NCBI RefSeq assembly: GCF_900109565.1
Contig: NZ_FNZZ01000002.1
Span: 186,001-250,000, forward strand
Reading direction: 5' to 3'
From: Sphingomonas palmae
GTDB taxonomy: Bacteria > Pseudomonadota > Alphaproteobacteria > Sphingomonadales > Sphingomonadaceae
DNA: 64,000 nucleotides
The notes below the pieces were generated by a model. That model was not told where the DNA came from, did no database searches, and saw only the letters and a program-made list of their open reading frames with translations. Shown piece by piece: positions 1 to 8,557 of the stretch. The position numbers and the translations under genes are program-made. Positions within the stretch are counted from its first letter, which is position 1. Each line of letters begins with the position of its first letter.

Positions 1-644
1 TTGCCGGAGGGCGAGAGGCGCGCGAACATGCTGGTCAGCAGATCGACCGACGCCTGCATGCTGCCCGGATCGTCGATGAACTCGCGCCCCAGCGCCATGC
101 CGCGCACCGCCCATACCACCAGCCGGATCGCCGCGGGATCGCGCACCGTGGCGCCGATCCGGTCGAAGAAGGCGCTCGCCGCCGCTTCCTCGATCGCCTG
201 CTGCGCCGGTCGGATCAGGCTGGCGAGCTCGGGATCGCTGCGCGATGCGACAAAGATTTCCAGCACCGCGACGCCCGATGGGCGCGACAGCACTTCCCAC
301 GAGATGGCGGGCCAGTCCGACACGCGGGTGCCGACATGGCGGTCGCGCTGGATCTGCTGATAGGCGGCGACCTCCTGTTCGAACACCCATCGCACCACCT
401 CCGCGATAAAGGCGGCGCGCGTCGCGAAATGGTGCGTGATCGCGCCGCGGCTGACGCCCGCCTCGTCCGCGATCTCCGCGTTGCTGGCGCCGCTGTAGCC
501 CAGGCGGCTGATCGTCGCGACCGCGGCCGCGAACAGCGCGGCGCGCGTCTCCGCCGTCCGTTGTTCCTGTGTACGTCGCAGGATGTGTACCTCGCTCTTG
601 CCGGATCGGCGAGCGACACTGACCGGTTCTACGGCGGCGGGCAA
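1..644 (-). CDS. TetR-family transcriptional regulator (C-terminus cut by window edge)
   Basis: The minus-strand reading shows a typical TetR DNA-binding N-terminus: a run beginning RRTQEQRTAETRAALF, then an HTH around ASNAEIADEAGVSRGAITHHF. It is followed by a helical ligand-binding-type domain that is still open at base 1. About 200 residues are visible, so little is missing. The only canonical start in frame is a TTG at 644, with AGGA about 12 bases upstream; no ATG or GTG is available, so the start is uncertain. It lies just downstream of the TonB receptor on the same strand and may regulate that receptor and the GH3 gene. That role is inferred from position only; the ligand is unknown. 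Confidence 0.75.
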   Translation of the reverse strand, partial: MPAAVEPVSVARRSGKSEVHILRRTQEQRTAETRAALFAAAVATISRLGYSGASNAEIADEAGVSRGAITHHFATRAAFIAEVVRWVFEQEVAAYQQIQRDRHVGTRVSDWPAISWEVLSRPSGVAVLEIFVASRSDPELASLIRPAQQAIEEAAASAFFDRIGATVRDPAAIRLVVWAVRGMALGREFIDDPGSMQASVDLLTSMFARLSPSG

Positions 645-672
645 GACTGGGGGGTCCTGCCCGCCTGCGCGT

Positions 673-3060
673 TCAGAAACGCCACTCGAACGCGCCGCCG
701 ATCCGCCGGAACGCATTGTCCGGAAGCGTTTGTACGTATTGACCTGCGGAGAAATTGCCGGGGAAGATCGCTGCGGCGTAACGCTTGTCGAACAGGTTGC
801 GCACGAACACGCTGACGCGCGCGTGGTCGCCGATGTCGCCGATCCCGACGGTCGCGTTGACCAGCGAGTAACCCGGCTGGATCGTGTTCGGATCGTTGAT
901 CGCGTACAGGAAACGGCTGCGATAGCGCCAGTCGGCGTTGACGAAGACCTTCAGGTCGTCGCCGATCGGCTGCTGGAAATCGGCGGCGAGGCTGGTCGTC
1001 CACTTCGACGCGCCGACCAGCGGCGTGCCGCGCGCGTTGAAGCTCGGACCCGGCAGGTTGCACCCCTGTGCCGCGGTCTGCCCGAAATAGCAGGCGACGT
1101 TGTAATTGCCGTATTCGGTGTCGAGGTAGGTGACGCCGCCCGACAGCGTAATGCCGCGCGCCGGGCGCACCGACGCCTCCGCCTCGACGCCGCGGGTCTT
1201 GAGCGTGCTGGCATTGCCGGTGCGGAACGAGCCGAGCCCGCCGTTCAGCGCCGGATCAAACACCTGCGCCTGGAAATCTCGGAAGTTGTTGATGAACCCG
1301 GCCAGGTTCAGGCTGACGCGGCGGTCGAGCAGGTCGAACTTGCCGCCGACCTCGTAGGCGTCGACCTTCTCCGGATCGACGTCGAAGGCGACGCCCGCGG
1401 CCGAGCTGACCGCCGGTCCTTTGTAACCGCGCGTGTAGGTCGCATACAGGTTCGCGGTCGGCGCGAGCGCGTATTCGACGCCGCCGCGCGCGGAGAAGCC
1501 GTCGGCGTTGCGGTCGCGGTTGATCGGCGCGGGCAGCGCGCCGATGCAGCTCCGCCCGCCGCTCAGCGCGAAGACGATCAGGTTGCACACGCCCGGCGCC
1601 TGCGTGACCGTGGTGGTCGAGTCGATTTCGTCACGCGTGTAGCGCCCGCCCGCGATCAGCTTCAAGGACGAGGTCAGGTTGAAGGTCAGCTGCGCGAAGG
1701 CGGCGTAGCTGTTGGTGCCGTAGTCGAAGTTCGACTGACCCTGCACGGGCGAGAGCCGCACCGGCACAGAGGCCGGGAGGATACCGAACGTTCCCGCCTG
1801 CAGGATCTGCGCGTCGATGTGCTGGCGGAAGTAATAGAGCCCCGCGGTGTAATCGACCGCGCTGGTGCCGTTGTTCGATACGCGCAGTTCCTGCGACAGC
1901 TGATATGACTGCGAGTTGGCGATGTTGGTGTCAAAGAAGGCAACCGGCGTCTGGTCGACGTCGTTGTTCGCGCGCGCGTGCAGGTCGCGGTAGGCGGTGA
2001 CCGAGGTGACTGTCAGCGGACCGGCGTCGTAGCTCGCCGACAATTGCGCACCGAAGCTGCGCTCGTCGCGCAGCACGTTCGTGCTGCCGATCGCGGTCTT
2101 GTTGTTGGTCGGCGAGGCGACGACGCCCAGCGCGGTGTTCTGCGCGCGGACGAAATTGGCCGGCGCGAACGGACGAAGTGCCAGCGGGATCGGCGTCGGA
2201 TCGTTGCCGCCGAAGTTGCGGATCGTCGAATAGGCCTCGATCCCGCTGTTGTTCTGGTAATCGACGATCGCGTAGAGGCTCAACCGGTCCGTCGGCTCCC
2301 ACAACAGCTTGCCCGTGCCGAAATAGCGGCGCACGGGATCGAGCCGGCCTGGGCCGACGAGCTCGGTCGAGGGCTTCTGATACTGATAGCCGCCGACGAC
2401 GCGCAGCGCCGCCTTGTCGCCGATCGGCAGATTGACCACGGCCTGCGACTGGACCTGGTCGCGGCTGCCGGCCTGGACGCGGCCGTTGCTGCTGAACTCA
2501 CCCAGTTGCGGACGATTGGTGGTGATCGAGATGAGGCCGGCGGTCGTGTTCTTGCCGAACAGCAGCCCCTGCGGCCCGCGCAGCACCTCGACCCGCTCGA
2601 CATCGGCGAGCGAATTGAGCGGCACGTAGCGCGGCAGCGTGATGTTGACGTCGTCGACCGCGATGCCGACCGCCGACTCGATGCCGTAATCGAACGAATT
2701 GGTGCCGACGCCGCGGATCGCGAAATTGGGCACGCCGGGCGTCGCGGTAAAGTTGAGGCTCGGCGCGCGCTGCGTGATGTCGGCGAGCTGGTTCGCGCCC
2801 GTTTCGCGGATCGACTGACCGTTCACCACGGTGATCGCGATCGGCACGTCGCGCAAGCTCTGCGCGCGGCGCTGCGCGGTGACGATGATGTCGCCGCCGG
2901 TCGCGTCGGTGGCGGGATCGGCGGCGGCGGTTGCCGGCGCGGTCTCCGTGCTGGCGCTCGGGCTGGCGGGCGGCGGCAGCGTCTGCGCCGCGGCCGAGGT
3001 ACCGATCACCATCAAGCTGCTGCCTGCCAGCAGTGCCAATCCGCGCATGTGCTTTTCCAT
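673..3060 (-). CDS. TonB-dependent outer-membrane receptor
   Basis: This is a 795-residue outer-membrane active transporter. It has a signal peptide (MRGLALLAGSS... ending SAAAQ) and a low-complexity Ala/Thr/Pro linker. A plug domain follows, with the usual GGDIIVTAQRR, RDVPIAITV, IRGVGTNSFDYG and VERVEVLRGPQGLLFGKN stretches. A beta-barrel ends in a terminal aromatic residue (GGAFEWRF). The start at 3060 gives MEKHMRG; 3048 is a possible alternative. It is divergent from an exported GH3 glycosidase, so an imported glycoside or released aglycone is a reasonable substrate guess. The plug style resembles sphingomonad receptors, but substrate cannot be read from sequence. Confidence 0.93.
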   Translation of the reverse strand: MEKHMRGLALLAGSSLMVIGTSAAAQTLPPPASPSASTETAPATAAADPATDATGGDIIVTAQRRAQSLRDVPIAITVVNGQSIRETGANQLADITQRAPSLNFTATPGVPNFAIRGVGTNSFDYGIESAVGIAVDDVNITLPRYVPLNSLADVERVEVLRGPQGLLFGKNTTAGLISITTNRPQLGEFSSNGRVQAGSRDQVQSQAVVNLPIGDKAALRVVGGYQYQKPSTELVGPGRLDPVRRYFGTGKLLWEPTDRLSLYAIVDYQNNSGIEAYSTIRNFGGNDPTPIPLALRPFAPANFVRAQNTALGVVASPTNNKTAIGSTNVLRDERSFGAQLSASYDAGPLTVTSVTAYRDLHARANNDVDQTPVAFFDTNIANSQSYQLSQELRVSNNGTSAVDYTAGLYYFRQHIDAQILQAGTFGILPASVPVRLSPVQGQSNFDYGTNSYAAFAQLTFNLTSSLKLIAGGRYTRDEIDSTTTVTQAPGVCNLIVFALSGGRSCIGALPAPINRDRNADGFSARGGVEYALAPTANLYATYTRGYKGPAVSSAAGVAFDVDPEKVDAYEVGGKFDLLDRRVSLNLAGFINNFRDFQAQVFDPALNGGLGSFRTGNASTLKTRGVEAEASVRPARGITLSGGVTYLDTEYGNYNVACYFGQTAAQGCNLPGPSFNARGTPLVGASKWTTSLAADFQQPIGDDLKVFVNADWRYRSRFLYAINDPNTIQPGYSLVNATVGIGDIGDHARVSVFVRNLFDKRYAAAIFPGNFSAGQYVQTLPDNAFRRIGGAFEWRF

Positions 3061-3086
3061 CCTCGCCTGATCACGCGGTTTTCGCC

Positions 3087-3128
3087 GCTTGACAGGGATC
3101 ATGCTTGCGAAGAAACATACTGTCAAGC
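3087..3128. promoter_or_regulatory. Divergent promoter region with mirrored TTGACA elements
   Basis: GCTTGACAG at 3087-3095 and CTGTCAAGC at 3120-3128 form a perfect 9-bp inverted repeat with a 24-bp gap between the divergent receptor and GH3 starts. Read on the minus strand, TTGACA (3126-3121) is followed after 17 bases by CATGAT (3103-3098), a credible sigma-70-type promoter for the receptor. The plus-strand TTGACA (3089-3094) has only a weak -10 partner (GAAACA). The repeat may be two facing -35 boxes, an operator, or both. Confidence 0.5.
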
Positions 3129-3182
3129 ATGCACGTAATAATTTGTGATGGCGTTCGTGTCCATCGTGGGGGAGCGTTGAGA

Positions 3183-5399
3183 ATGGTCCGGCAATTTCTG
3201 ATGTACGCCTCGGCGTCGAGCCTGGCGGCACTTGCACTGGCTCCCCTCGCCGCTGCGCAGCAGCGCGCGCCCGAGCGGCCGAGCGAGAACGCGGACGCGC
3301 GGGCGAGCGCGACCGAGCGCGCGATGCGCCCCGACGAGCGTACGACGCTGACCCACGGGCTGTGGGCGATCCCGCTGATCCCCAACGTCAAGATCCCCGC
3401 CGACGCGGTTACGGGAGCGGGCTACGTCGCCGGCATTCCGCGGCTGGGCGTGCCTGCGCTCAAGGAAACCGACGCGAGTCTGGGTGTGTCGTACATTGCC
3501 GGGTTGCGCGGCGATGGTGCCACGGCACTGCCGTCGGCGACCGCGATGGGATCGACCTGGGATCCCGAATTGATCCGCCGCGGCAGCGCCATGATCGCGG
3601 GCGAGGCGCGCGCCAAGGGCTTCAACGTCCTGCTGGGCGGCGGCATCAACCTGATGCGCGATCCGCGCAACGGCCGCACGTTCGAGTATTTCGGCGAGGA
3701 CCCGCTCCATTCCGGCGTGCTCGGCGGTGCCGCGATTGCGGGCGTGCAGTCGCAGCACGTCCTGTCAACCGTGAAGCATTTCGCGCTCAACGCGCAGGAG
3801 ACCGGTCGCCACGCGGTCGACGGGCTGCTCGCCGACGCCGCGTTCCGCATGAGCGACCTGCTCGCGTTCGAGATCGCAATCGAGCAGGGCAAGCCCGGTG
3901 CGGTGATGTGCGCGTACAACCGCGTCAACGGCGCCGCGGCGTGCGGCAGCGATTACCTGCTCAACCAGGTGTTGAAGCGCGACTGGAGCTATCCCGGCTT
4001 CGTCATGTCCGACTGGGGAGCGGTGACGAATGTCGACCAGGCGCTCGCGGGGCTTGACCAGCAATCGGGCGCGCAGATCGACAAGCAGATATTCTTCGGC
4101 GCTCCCCTCGCCGTGGCGGCCGCGCGCGATCCCGCCTATGCCGCGCGCGTCGCTGACATGAACCGCCGCGTGCTGCGCTCGATCTACGCGCTCGGGCTCG
4201 ACTTCCCGCGGACACCTGCCGCCGTCGATGTCGCGAGCAACGCGCGCGTGTCGCAGGCGGTCGCCGAGCAGGGTATCGTGCTGCTGCGCAACGAGCGCGC
4301 GCTGCTGCCCTTGTCGAAGGACGTGCGATCGATCGCGGTGACCGGCGGCTACGCCGACGCGGGCGTCCTGTCGGGCGGCGGGTCGACGCAGGTGCAGCCG
4401 ATGGGCGGACCTGCGGCGTCGATCCCGATGGGCGGTGAGGGCCCGCTCGCCAAGTACAACAACCAAACCTACCACGGCACCGCGCCGCTCGCCGCCATCC
4501 GCGCGATCGCACCGAAGGCGAGCGTCACCTTCCGCAACGGTCGCTATTTGTCGGAGGCGGTCGCCGCGGCGAAGGAAGCCGAGGTCGCGATCGTGTTCGC
4601 GACGCAGTGGATGGCCGAGGGTGCCGACGTGCCCGACCTGTCGCTGCCCGACGGGCAGGACGCGCTGATCGCCGCAGTGACCGCCGCAAACCCTCGCACT
4701 ATCGTGGTGCTGGAAACCGGCGGTCCGGTGCTGATGCCGTGGCTGAAGGATACGGGCGCGGTGATCGAGGCCTGGTACGGCGGCGTGCGCGGCGGTGACG
4801 CGATCGCGGCGACCTTGTTCGGCGACAGCAATCCGGCGGGGCGCCTGCCGGTAACCTTTCCCGCGTCGCTCGACCAATTGCCGCGTCCGGCGCTGCCGTA
4901 TGCCGGGCTGAGCGAGAAGCAGTTCGCGGCCGGACTGGCAGCCGGCAAGCACTATCCGATCGATTACAATATCGAGGGCGCCGATGTCGGCTACCGCTGG
5001 TTCGCGCGCACGGGTGCCGCGCCGCTGTTCCCGTTCGGCTACGGGCTCAGCTACACCAGTTTCGACCACGGGTCCTTGAGCATCACCGCTGGCGCACAGC
5101 CGCGCGCGCGCGTGACGATCCGCAACACGGGCGCACGGGCCGGCAGCGATGTCGCGCAACTCTACCTCGTTGCAACGCCGGCGGGAAAGACGCTGCGGCT
5201 GGCCGGCTTCACCAAGGTCGCGCTGCAACCCGGCGCGTCTGCGACTGCCGACATCGCGATCGACGCGCGCCTGCTCGCCGCCAGCAAGAACGGGCGCTGG
5301 ACCATGCCCGGCGGGCGCTACACCTTCGCGATCGGCCGCTCCGCCACGGACTTGGGCGAGCGCGTGACCATCACCCTGCCCGCGCGAACGTGGCGTTGA
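3183..5399 (+). CDS. Exported glycoside hydrolase family 3 (beta-glucosidase-like)
   Basis: This 738-residue protein begins with a signal peptide (MVRQFLMYASASSLAALALA...AAAQQ), which sets the start at 3183 behind a GGGGGAG ribosome-binding site. The GH3 N-terminal barrel has the substrate-binding Lys198-His199 pair (TVKHFALN) and the catalytic nucleophile Asp277 in FVMSDWG. The GH3 C-terminal alpha/beta domain follows (GIVLLRNERALLPL, GGSTQV), and a fibronectin-III-like domain starts after PFGYGLSYTSF. It probably removes beta-linked sugars from plant-type glycosides in the periplasm. The exact sugar is not predictable. Divergence from a TonB receptor supports a capture-and-hydrolyse role. 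Confidence 0.92.
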   Translation: MVRQFLMYASASSLAALALAPLAAAQQRAPERPSENADARASATERAMRPDERTTLTHGLWAIPLIPNVKIPADAVTGAGYVAGIPRLGVPALKETDASLGVSYIAGLRGDGATALPSATAMGSTWDPELIRRGSAMIAGEARAKGFNVLLGGGINLMRDPRNGRTFEYFGEDPLHSGVLGGAAIAGVQSQHVLSTVKHFALNAQETGRHAVDGLLADAAFRMSDLLAFEIAIEQGKPGAVMCAYNRVNGAAACGSDYLLNQVLKRDWSYPGFVMSDWGAVTNVDQALAGLDQQSGAQIDKQIFFGAPLAVAAARDPAYAARVADMNRRVLRSIYALGLDFPRTPAAVDVASNARVSQAVAEQGIVLLRNERALLPLSKDVRSIAVTGGYADAGVLSGGGSTQVQPMGGPAASIPMGGEGPLAKYNNQTYHGTAPLAAIRAIAPKASVTFRNGRYLSEAVAAAKEAEVAIVFATQWMAEGADVPDLSLPDGQDALIAAVTAANPRTIVVLETGGPVLMPWLKDTGAVIEAWYGGVRGGDAIAATLFGDSNPAGRLPVTFPASLDQLPRPALPYAGLSEKQFAAGLAAGKHYPIDYNIEGADVGYRWFARTGAAPLFPFGYGLSYTSFDHGSLSITAGAQPRARVTIRNTGARAGSDVAQLYLVATPAGKTLRLAGFTKVALQPGASATADIAIDARLLAASKNGRWTMPGGRYTFAIGRSATDLGERVTITLPARTWR

Positions 5400-5600
5400 T
5401 CGGGGGACGGCGTCGCTGTTTACCGCGAGGTAGCCGTGCGCCTCACGAATGGCCTCCCGTCCGCCCCCCGCGTCGAGCGCAGGCGAAGTAGCCATCCCGC
5501 CGCAGCCACGTACGCGAGTCGAACCTTGTGAGCGGAGCAAAATGAAACGAGGCGACAGCCCTCAAGCGACGCAGTGTCACCTGATGGCTGGCAAGTCGGA

Positions 5601-5921
5601 CTAGGCAGTAGCATTCCAGCCATTGGCAGCCGAGGCAGCGGCGGCGGCCTTGTGCAGCGTCTCATTCGACAGGCATGCATGGCGGGTGGGGGTGCGGAGC
5701 TGTGTGTGCCCCAACATTTGACCGATCACGAACAGAGACTAACCCGAGTTCGCCATGTTGGACGCTATCGAGTGCCTGAAGTCGTGAACCGGTAGGTCCG
5801 GCACTCCTGCCCTGATTTGGGCGGTGTTCCACGCGTTAAAGAAGTTGTGGAACGGCTGCATGATCCTCGGGTTCGGCAGCCGGTCAGCAGCAGCAGCGGT
5901 AGAGCCGAGCAGCGGGATGCG
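5601..5921 (-). pseudogene. Decayed tyrosine recombinase (phage-type integrase) C-terminal remnant
   Basis: The minus strand reads SRIPLL from 5921, through NPRIMQPFHNFFNAWNTA and PVHDFRHSIASNMANSG, to an in-frame TAG at 5741-5739. The same frame then continues SLFVIGQMLGHTQLRTPTRH and LSNETLHKAAAAAS to a final stop at 5601. This is the catalytic end of a tyrosine recombinase, with the HxxR box (HDFRHS) and LGHTQ box visible. The residue where the family has its catalytic Tyr (RYAHL) is His (RHACL). An internal stop, loss of the Tyr and no recognisable N-terminal domain all indicate a dead gene. It lies at the left edge of the pilus locus and suggests past site-specific integration. Confidence 0.75.
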
Positions 5922-6065
5922 ACTCTGCGCGACCGCAGCGTGTAATCTGCGAGGCTTGTCTTGTGTCGAAAAGCGCTCGAACCCTGACGCCTTTACATCG
6001 GTGCGAGAGCCATCAACGCCACTGTGCCGATCACGCGGCGATCCAGATCGCCAGTCGCGCTGCCG
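5922..6065. other. Intergenic sequence, possibly more integrase decay
   Basis: No gene with a start and a plausible product is visible here. The minus-strand frame of the integrase remnant stays open upstream (it includes KASGFERFSTQDKPRRLH), but I cannot align that part to a recombinase domain. Confidence 0.4.
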
Positions 6066-6482
6066 TCAGCCTGCCTTGATGTCGAAGTCGAGACGATCCG
6101 TGTCGAAGCCGGCGGGGCCGGGTTGCGCGTAGATTTCACGTTCACGGATGCGCGGGCCGCCCACACGGCTTATGATTTCACGACCTGAACCGCTCAAGGT
6201 CACATGGTCGTTGCCAACCGCGATGCTTGCACCGCGCATCGTGCCGGGCGTGTAGTTCACGATCAACGAATACCCCGTGGCCGCATTGCAATATTCCAGC
6301 AGTTCGCCGAGCCGGTAGCCGCTGTCCGAAGCGGCGAGGCTCGGCGTGTGGGCGAGCCTGCATAGGACAGGCACATTGTAGCGCAGGTTGAACGTGCTGC
6401 TGCTCACGCCCTCGGCCTGTATCGCCGAGGCCGGTAGCAACGCCAGTGCTGCGCCAGCGCAGAGAAGAGTCACCTTCCTCAT
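6066..6482 (-). CDS. Small exported pilin-like protein
   Basis: The 138-residue product has a clear signal peptide (MRKVTLLCAGAALALLPASA) and starts at 6482 behind AGAGGTAG. The mature part has two cysteines (VLCRLAH and EYCNAATGYSL) in a beta-rich context. It ends in a strand-like LDFDIKAG, as in fimbrial and spore-coat-U-type subunits that fold by donor-strand complementation. It is divergent from the chaperone-usher operon, so it may be a minor subunit or a regulator of assembly. The pilin-like fold is inferred from the disulfide spacing and the terminal strand; no close family is recognised. Confidence 0.6.
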   Translation of the reverse strand: MRKVTLLCAGAALALLPASAIQAEGVSSSTFNLRYNVPVLCRLAHTPSLAASDSGYRLGELLEYCNAATGYSLIVNYTPGTMRGASIAVGNDHVTLSGSGREIISRVGGPRIREREIYAQPGPAGFDTDRLDFDIKAG

Positions 6483-6899
6483 CGAACTACCTCTGTCGAA
6501 CCTATCACTAAGCTCTATCGCGCATCCGTTAAGACCAGCTTGCGAAGCTGAGTTAACGAAGACTCCACCTTTCAACTCGGTCGCACTTCGATGAGTTCCC
6601 CTGTGCGACTCGTCCTTGCCGGTATCGTCAGCAACAGCGACTCGCCGGAGCGGATGGGCATAGAACAACCGGAACGTAGGGCAGCCGTACTGCCCCTTGA
6701 GAAGCGCTAAGGACGTGCCTCGCCTTCGAGAGTTGTAAATAAGTGCGATCGCAAGCTTCATCTATTGTACAAAAACACTGTTCGAGAAACGTTTTGTAAG
6801 AATCTATCGAACGGTTAACCAGTTATTAACTCGACTCAATCCGGTCCTCGCTCTTAGAGAAAAGCCATACCGAATTGGCGGTCCGAGGGGGGCTTGGCC
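6483..6899. promoter_or_regulatory. AT-rich divergent control region of the pilus locus
   Basis: This 417-base gap separates the divergent pilin-like genes. The part nearest the operon (about 6740-6840) is clearly richer in A and T than the rest of the window and carries short inverted motifs such as GTTAACC and TTATTAAC. That suits promoters and perhaps nucleoid-protein or regulator binding. I could not settle on a specific -35/-10 pair. No supported small gene was found. Confidence 0.4.
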
Positions 6900-7472
6900 A
6901 TGAAGAGACAAGAAAGATCGGCGCGCACGCTCAGTGTGCGTCGGATGAATACGTACGCCATCGCAATGACGACGATGTTGTTTGGCGTGTCGAATGCTCA
7001 AGCGACTGAGCTGCATGACGTGAAATCGGTCGAACTGAACATTCATGGCCGTGTGCAGGAGCGTTGTGAACTGGGCTCGATGGGTAACGTAAGTTTCGGT
7101 GACTTGCGGCGACCGGGTCTTTCGAGTGCCATGCATGTGCTGTTGAACTGCAATGTCCCTTTCGACCTGCGTATTCAGGCCGCCAACGGCGGGCTGGCGA
7201 ACGCAGAACATCCTGAGGGAGAAGGGCCTTACGCCGGAACACTGCCGTATGTCGTCGGCGTGAGTATCCCGGTGATGAAGCCTCAGGCGGCGCTGGTCAC
7301 CCGCTCCTTCGAGGGACGCGAGCTGATCGGGGGGTCGACGGTTTCAAGCGGCGGGGGCGTCGCGTTCGACGGCATGCAATTGTCGGTCGCGCTGGGAAGT
7401 CCGCCCTCTGAGGCGGGGCTGCTGGCCGGCAAATACGGCGAGACGATCGTGATTACCGTCTCGCCAAGCTGA
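6900..7472 (+). CDS. Pilin-like subunit (spore-coat-U/fimbrial type)
   Basis: The 190-residue exported protein starts at ATG 6900, 9 bases after a GAGGGGGG ribosome-binding site; a TTG at 6894 is less likely. It has a signal peptide ending near SNAQA. A disulfide-type pair occurs at ERCELGS and LLNCNVPF. The last strand, AGKYGETIVITVSPS, matches the C-terminal strand of the other subunits in this locus. Position first in the operon suggests a structural or initiator subunit. Function is inferred from context and the terminal motif. Confidence 0.7.
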   Translation: MKRQERSARTLSVRRMNTYAIAMTTMLFGVSNAQATELHDVKSVELNIHGRVQERCELGSMGNVSFGDLRRPGLSSAMHVLLNCNVPFDLRIQAANGGLANAEHPEGEGPYAGTLPYVVGVSIPVMKPQAALVTRSFEGRELIGGSTVSSGGGVAFDGMQLSVALGSPPSEAGLLAGKYGETIVITVSPS

Positions 7473-7645
7473 TTTCAGAAGATCTTAGCCGACGCCCGAC
7501 GTGCTGGCCAGGTTTCCAAGCCTGATCGCCGGACGGCTGACGGCGGCCAAGAAAGTCCTGTCACGTGGACGGGAAAGTGGAGCGTAGAAAAAACGTCAAC
7601 CGGCCAGCGCGGGTCAGCGATGGTCATCTGCAGAAGGGGAATACC

Positions 7646-8449
7646 ATGAAGAAGTTTCTGATGAGCACTGCCGCCGTCGCCATGACGCTGTCGAGCGTTG
7701 CCGCCACGGCGCAGACCCACAAGTCGGCCGACGAGATGACGCAGTTCTCCGCAGCGGCGGTGCCCGAAATTTCCCACATCGATCGTCAGTACATCATTTT
7801 CCCGTTTGTTTGGAAGGATGTGAAGGTCGTCGATCAGGCCGCTCAGACGTCGGAGCAGCAGTTCAACAAGAACATCGGCAGCAAGTATGCGCAGAGCGGC
7901 AACGCGCCCGACAACACCGACTCGGCTTCGTCGGACGCCAGCGCCAACAAGCAGACCTTCACCATCTCGGGTACGGTCAGCAAGGACTGCTCGTTCTACG
8001 GCGGCGGTTCTTCGTCGCACAACATGGGGCTGAACACGATCGGCATCCGCACCAACAACGACGCCAACGTGTCGCAGGCCTTCGCTCAGGCGTCGGACAT
8101 CAACGCCAGCTTCCGCACCGAGACTGCGGGCTGCAACACCAGGAACACCGTGTCGATCAAGACCGCCGGTGCGCTGATGAACACGACCACCACCGACTAT
8201 GACAGCGACGAGTTCACGAACTCGATCCCCTACACGGTGGACGCGACCTGGACCGGCGTGACCTCGGGCGCGAAGAAGGGTTCGAAGCAGGAAATCCTGA
8301 CGACCGCCGGCGTGTCGAAGACCTACCCGCTGACCGGTGGCGCATGGCGCTCGGCCTTCGACATGCAGGTGAACGCACCGGCGCAGCCGAAGGGTCTGGT
8401 TTCGGGCACCTACAGCGACACGATCGAAGTGACGCTCGCGGCGGCCTGA
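7646..8449 (+). CDS. Probable major pilin subunit of a chaperone-usher pilus
   Basis: This 267-residue protein has a signal peptide (MKKFLMSTAAVAMTLSSVAA) and starts at 7646 after AGAAGGGGAA. A Ser/Asn/Asp-rich region leads into a domain opening FTISGTVSKDCSFYGGG, with a second cysteine at TAGCNTRN. It closes with GTYSDTIEVTLAAA, the donor-strand-type terminal strand. It is followed at once by a strong hairpin, the usual way of giving a major pilin more transcript than the assembly genes. 'Major' is inferred from that hairpin and the strong ribosome-binding site. Confidence 0.72.
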   Translation: MKKFLMSTAAVAMTLSSVAATAQTHKSADEMTQFSAAAVPEISHIDRQYIIFPFVWKDVKVVDQAAQTSEQQFNKNIGSKYAQSGNAPDNTDSASSDASANKQTFTISGTVSKDCSFYGGGSSSHNMGLNTIGIRTNNDANVSQAFAQASDINASFRTETAGCNTRNTVSIKTAGALMNTTTTDYDSDEFTNSIPYTVDATWTGVTSGAKKGSKQEILTTAGVSKTYPLTGGAWRSAFDMQVNAPAQPKGLVSGTYSDTIEVTLAAA

Positions 8450-8470
8450 TCGGCTTCGACCTTGAACGGG

Positions 8471-8505
8471 GAAGGGAGGGCCAGCCGGCCTTCCCTTCTT
8501 CTTAA
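8471..8505 (+). terminator. Hairpin between pilin and chaperone genes (terminator or attenuator)
   Basis: GAAGGGAGGGCC (8471-8482) pairs with GGCCTTCCCTTC (8487-8498) with one mismatch, followed by TTCTTCTT. It probably lets only part of transcription through to the chaperone, usher and tip genes. Confidence 0.6.
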
Positions 8506-8557
8506 CTGTTCATCTGCCTAAACATCGCCGTCACGAATCCCGGGGGGGATCAATTCG

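Noticed and set aside
583..1908. Long plus-strand open frame of 441 codons inside the TonB receptor region
   Set aside because: It is antisense to a clear receptor gene, is Arg/Ala/Asp-rich with no recognisable domain, and is a GC-driven shadow frame.
5514..5528. tRNA-like T-loop (GGTTCGACTCGC on the minus strand) near the integrase remnant
   Set aside because: The stems around it do not pair and no acceptor or anticodon arms can be drawn, so it is not a tRNA or a usable tRNA attachment site.
3765..5540. 591-codon minus-strand open frame opposite the GH3 gene
   Set aside because: The sense strand encodes a full GH3 protein with catalytic residues; the antisense product has only low-complexity Arg/Ala/His content.
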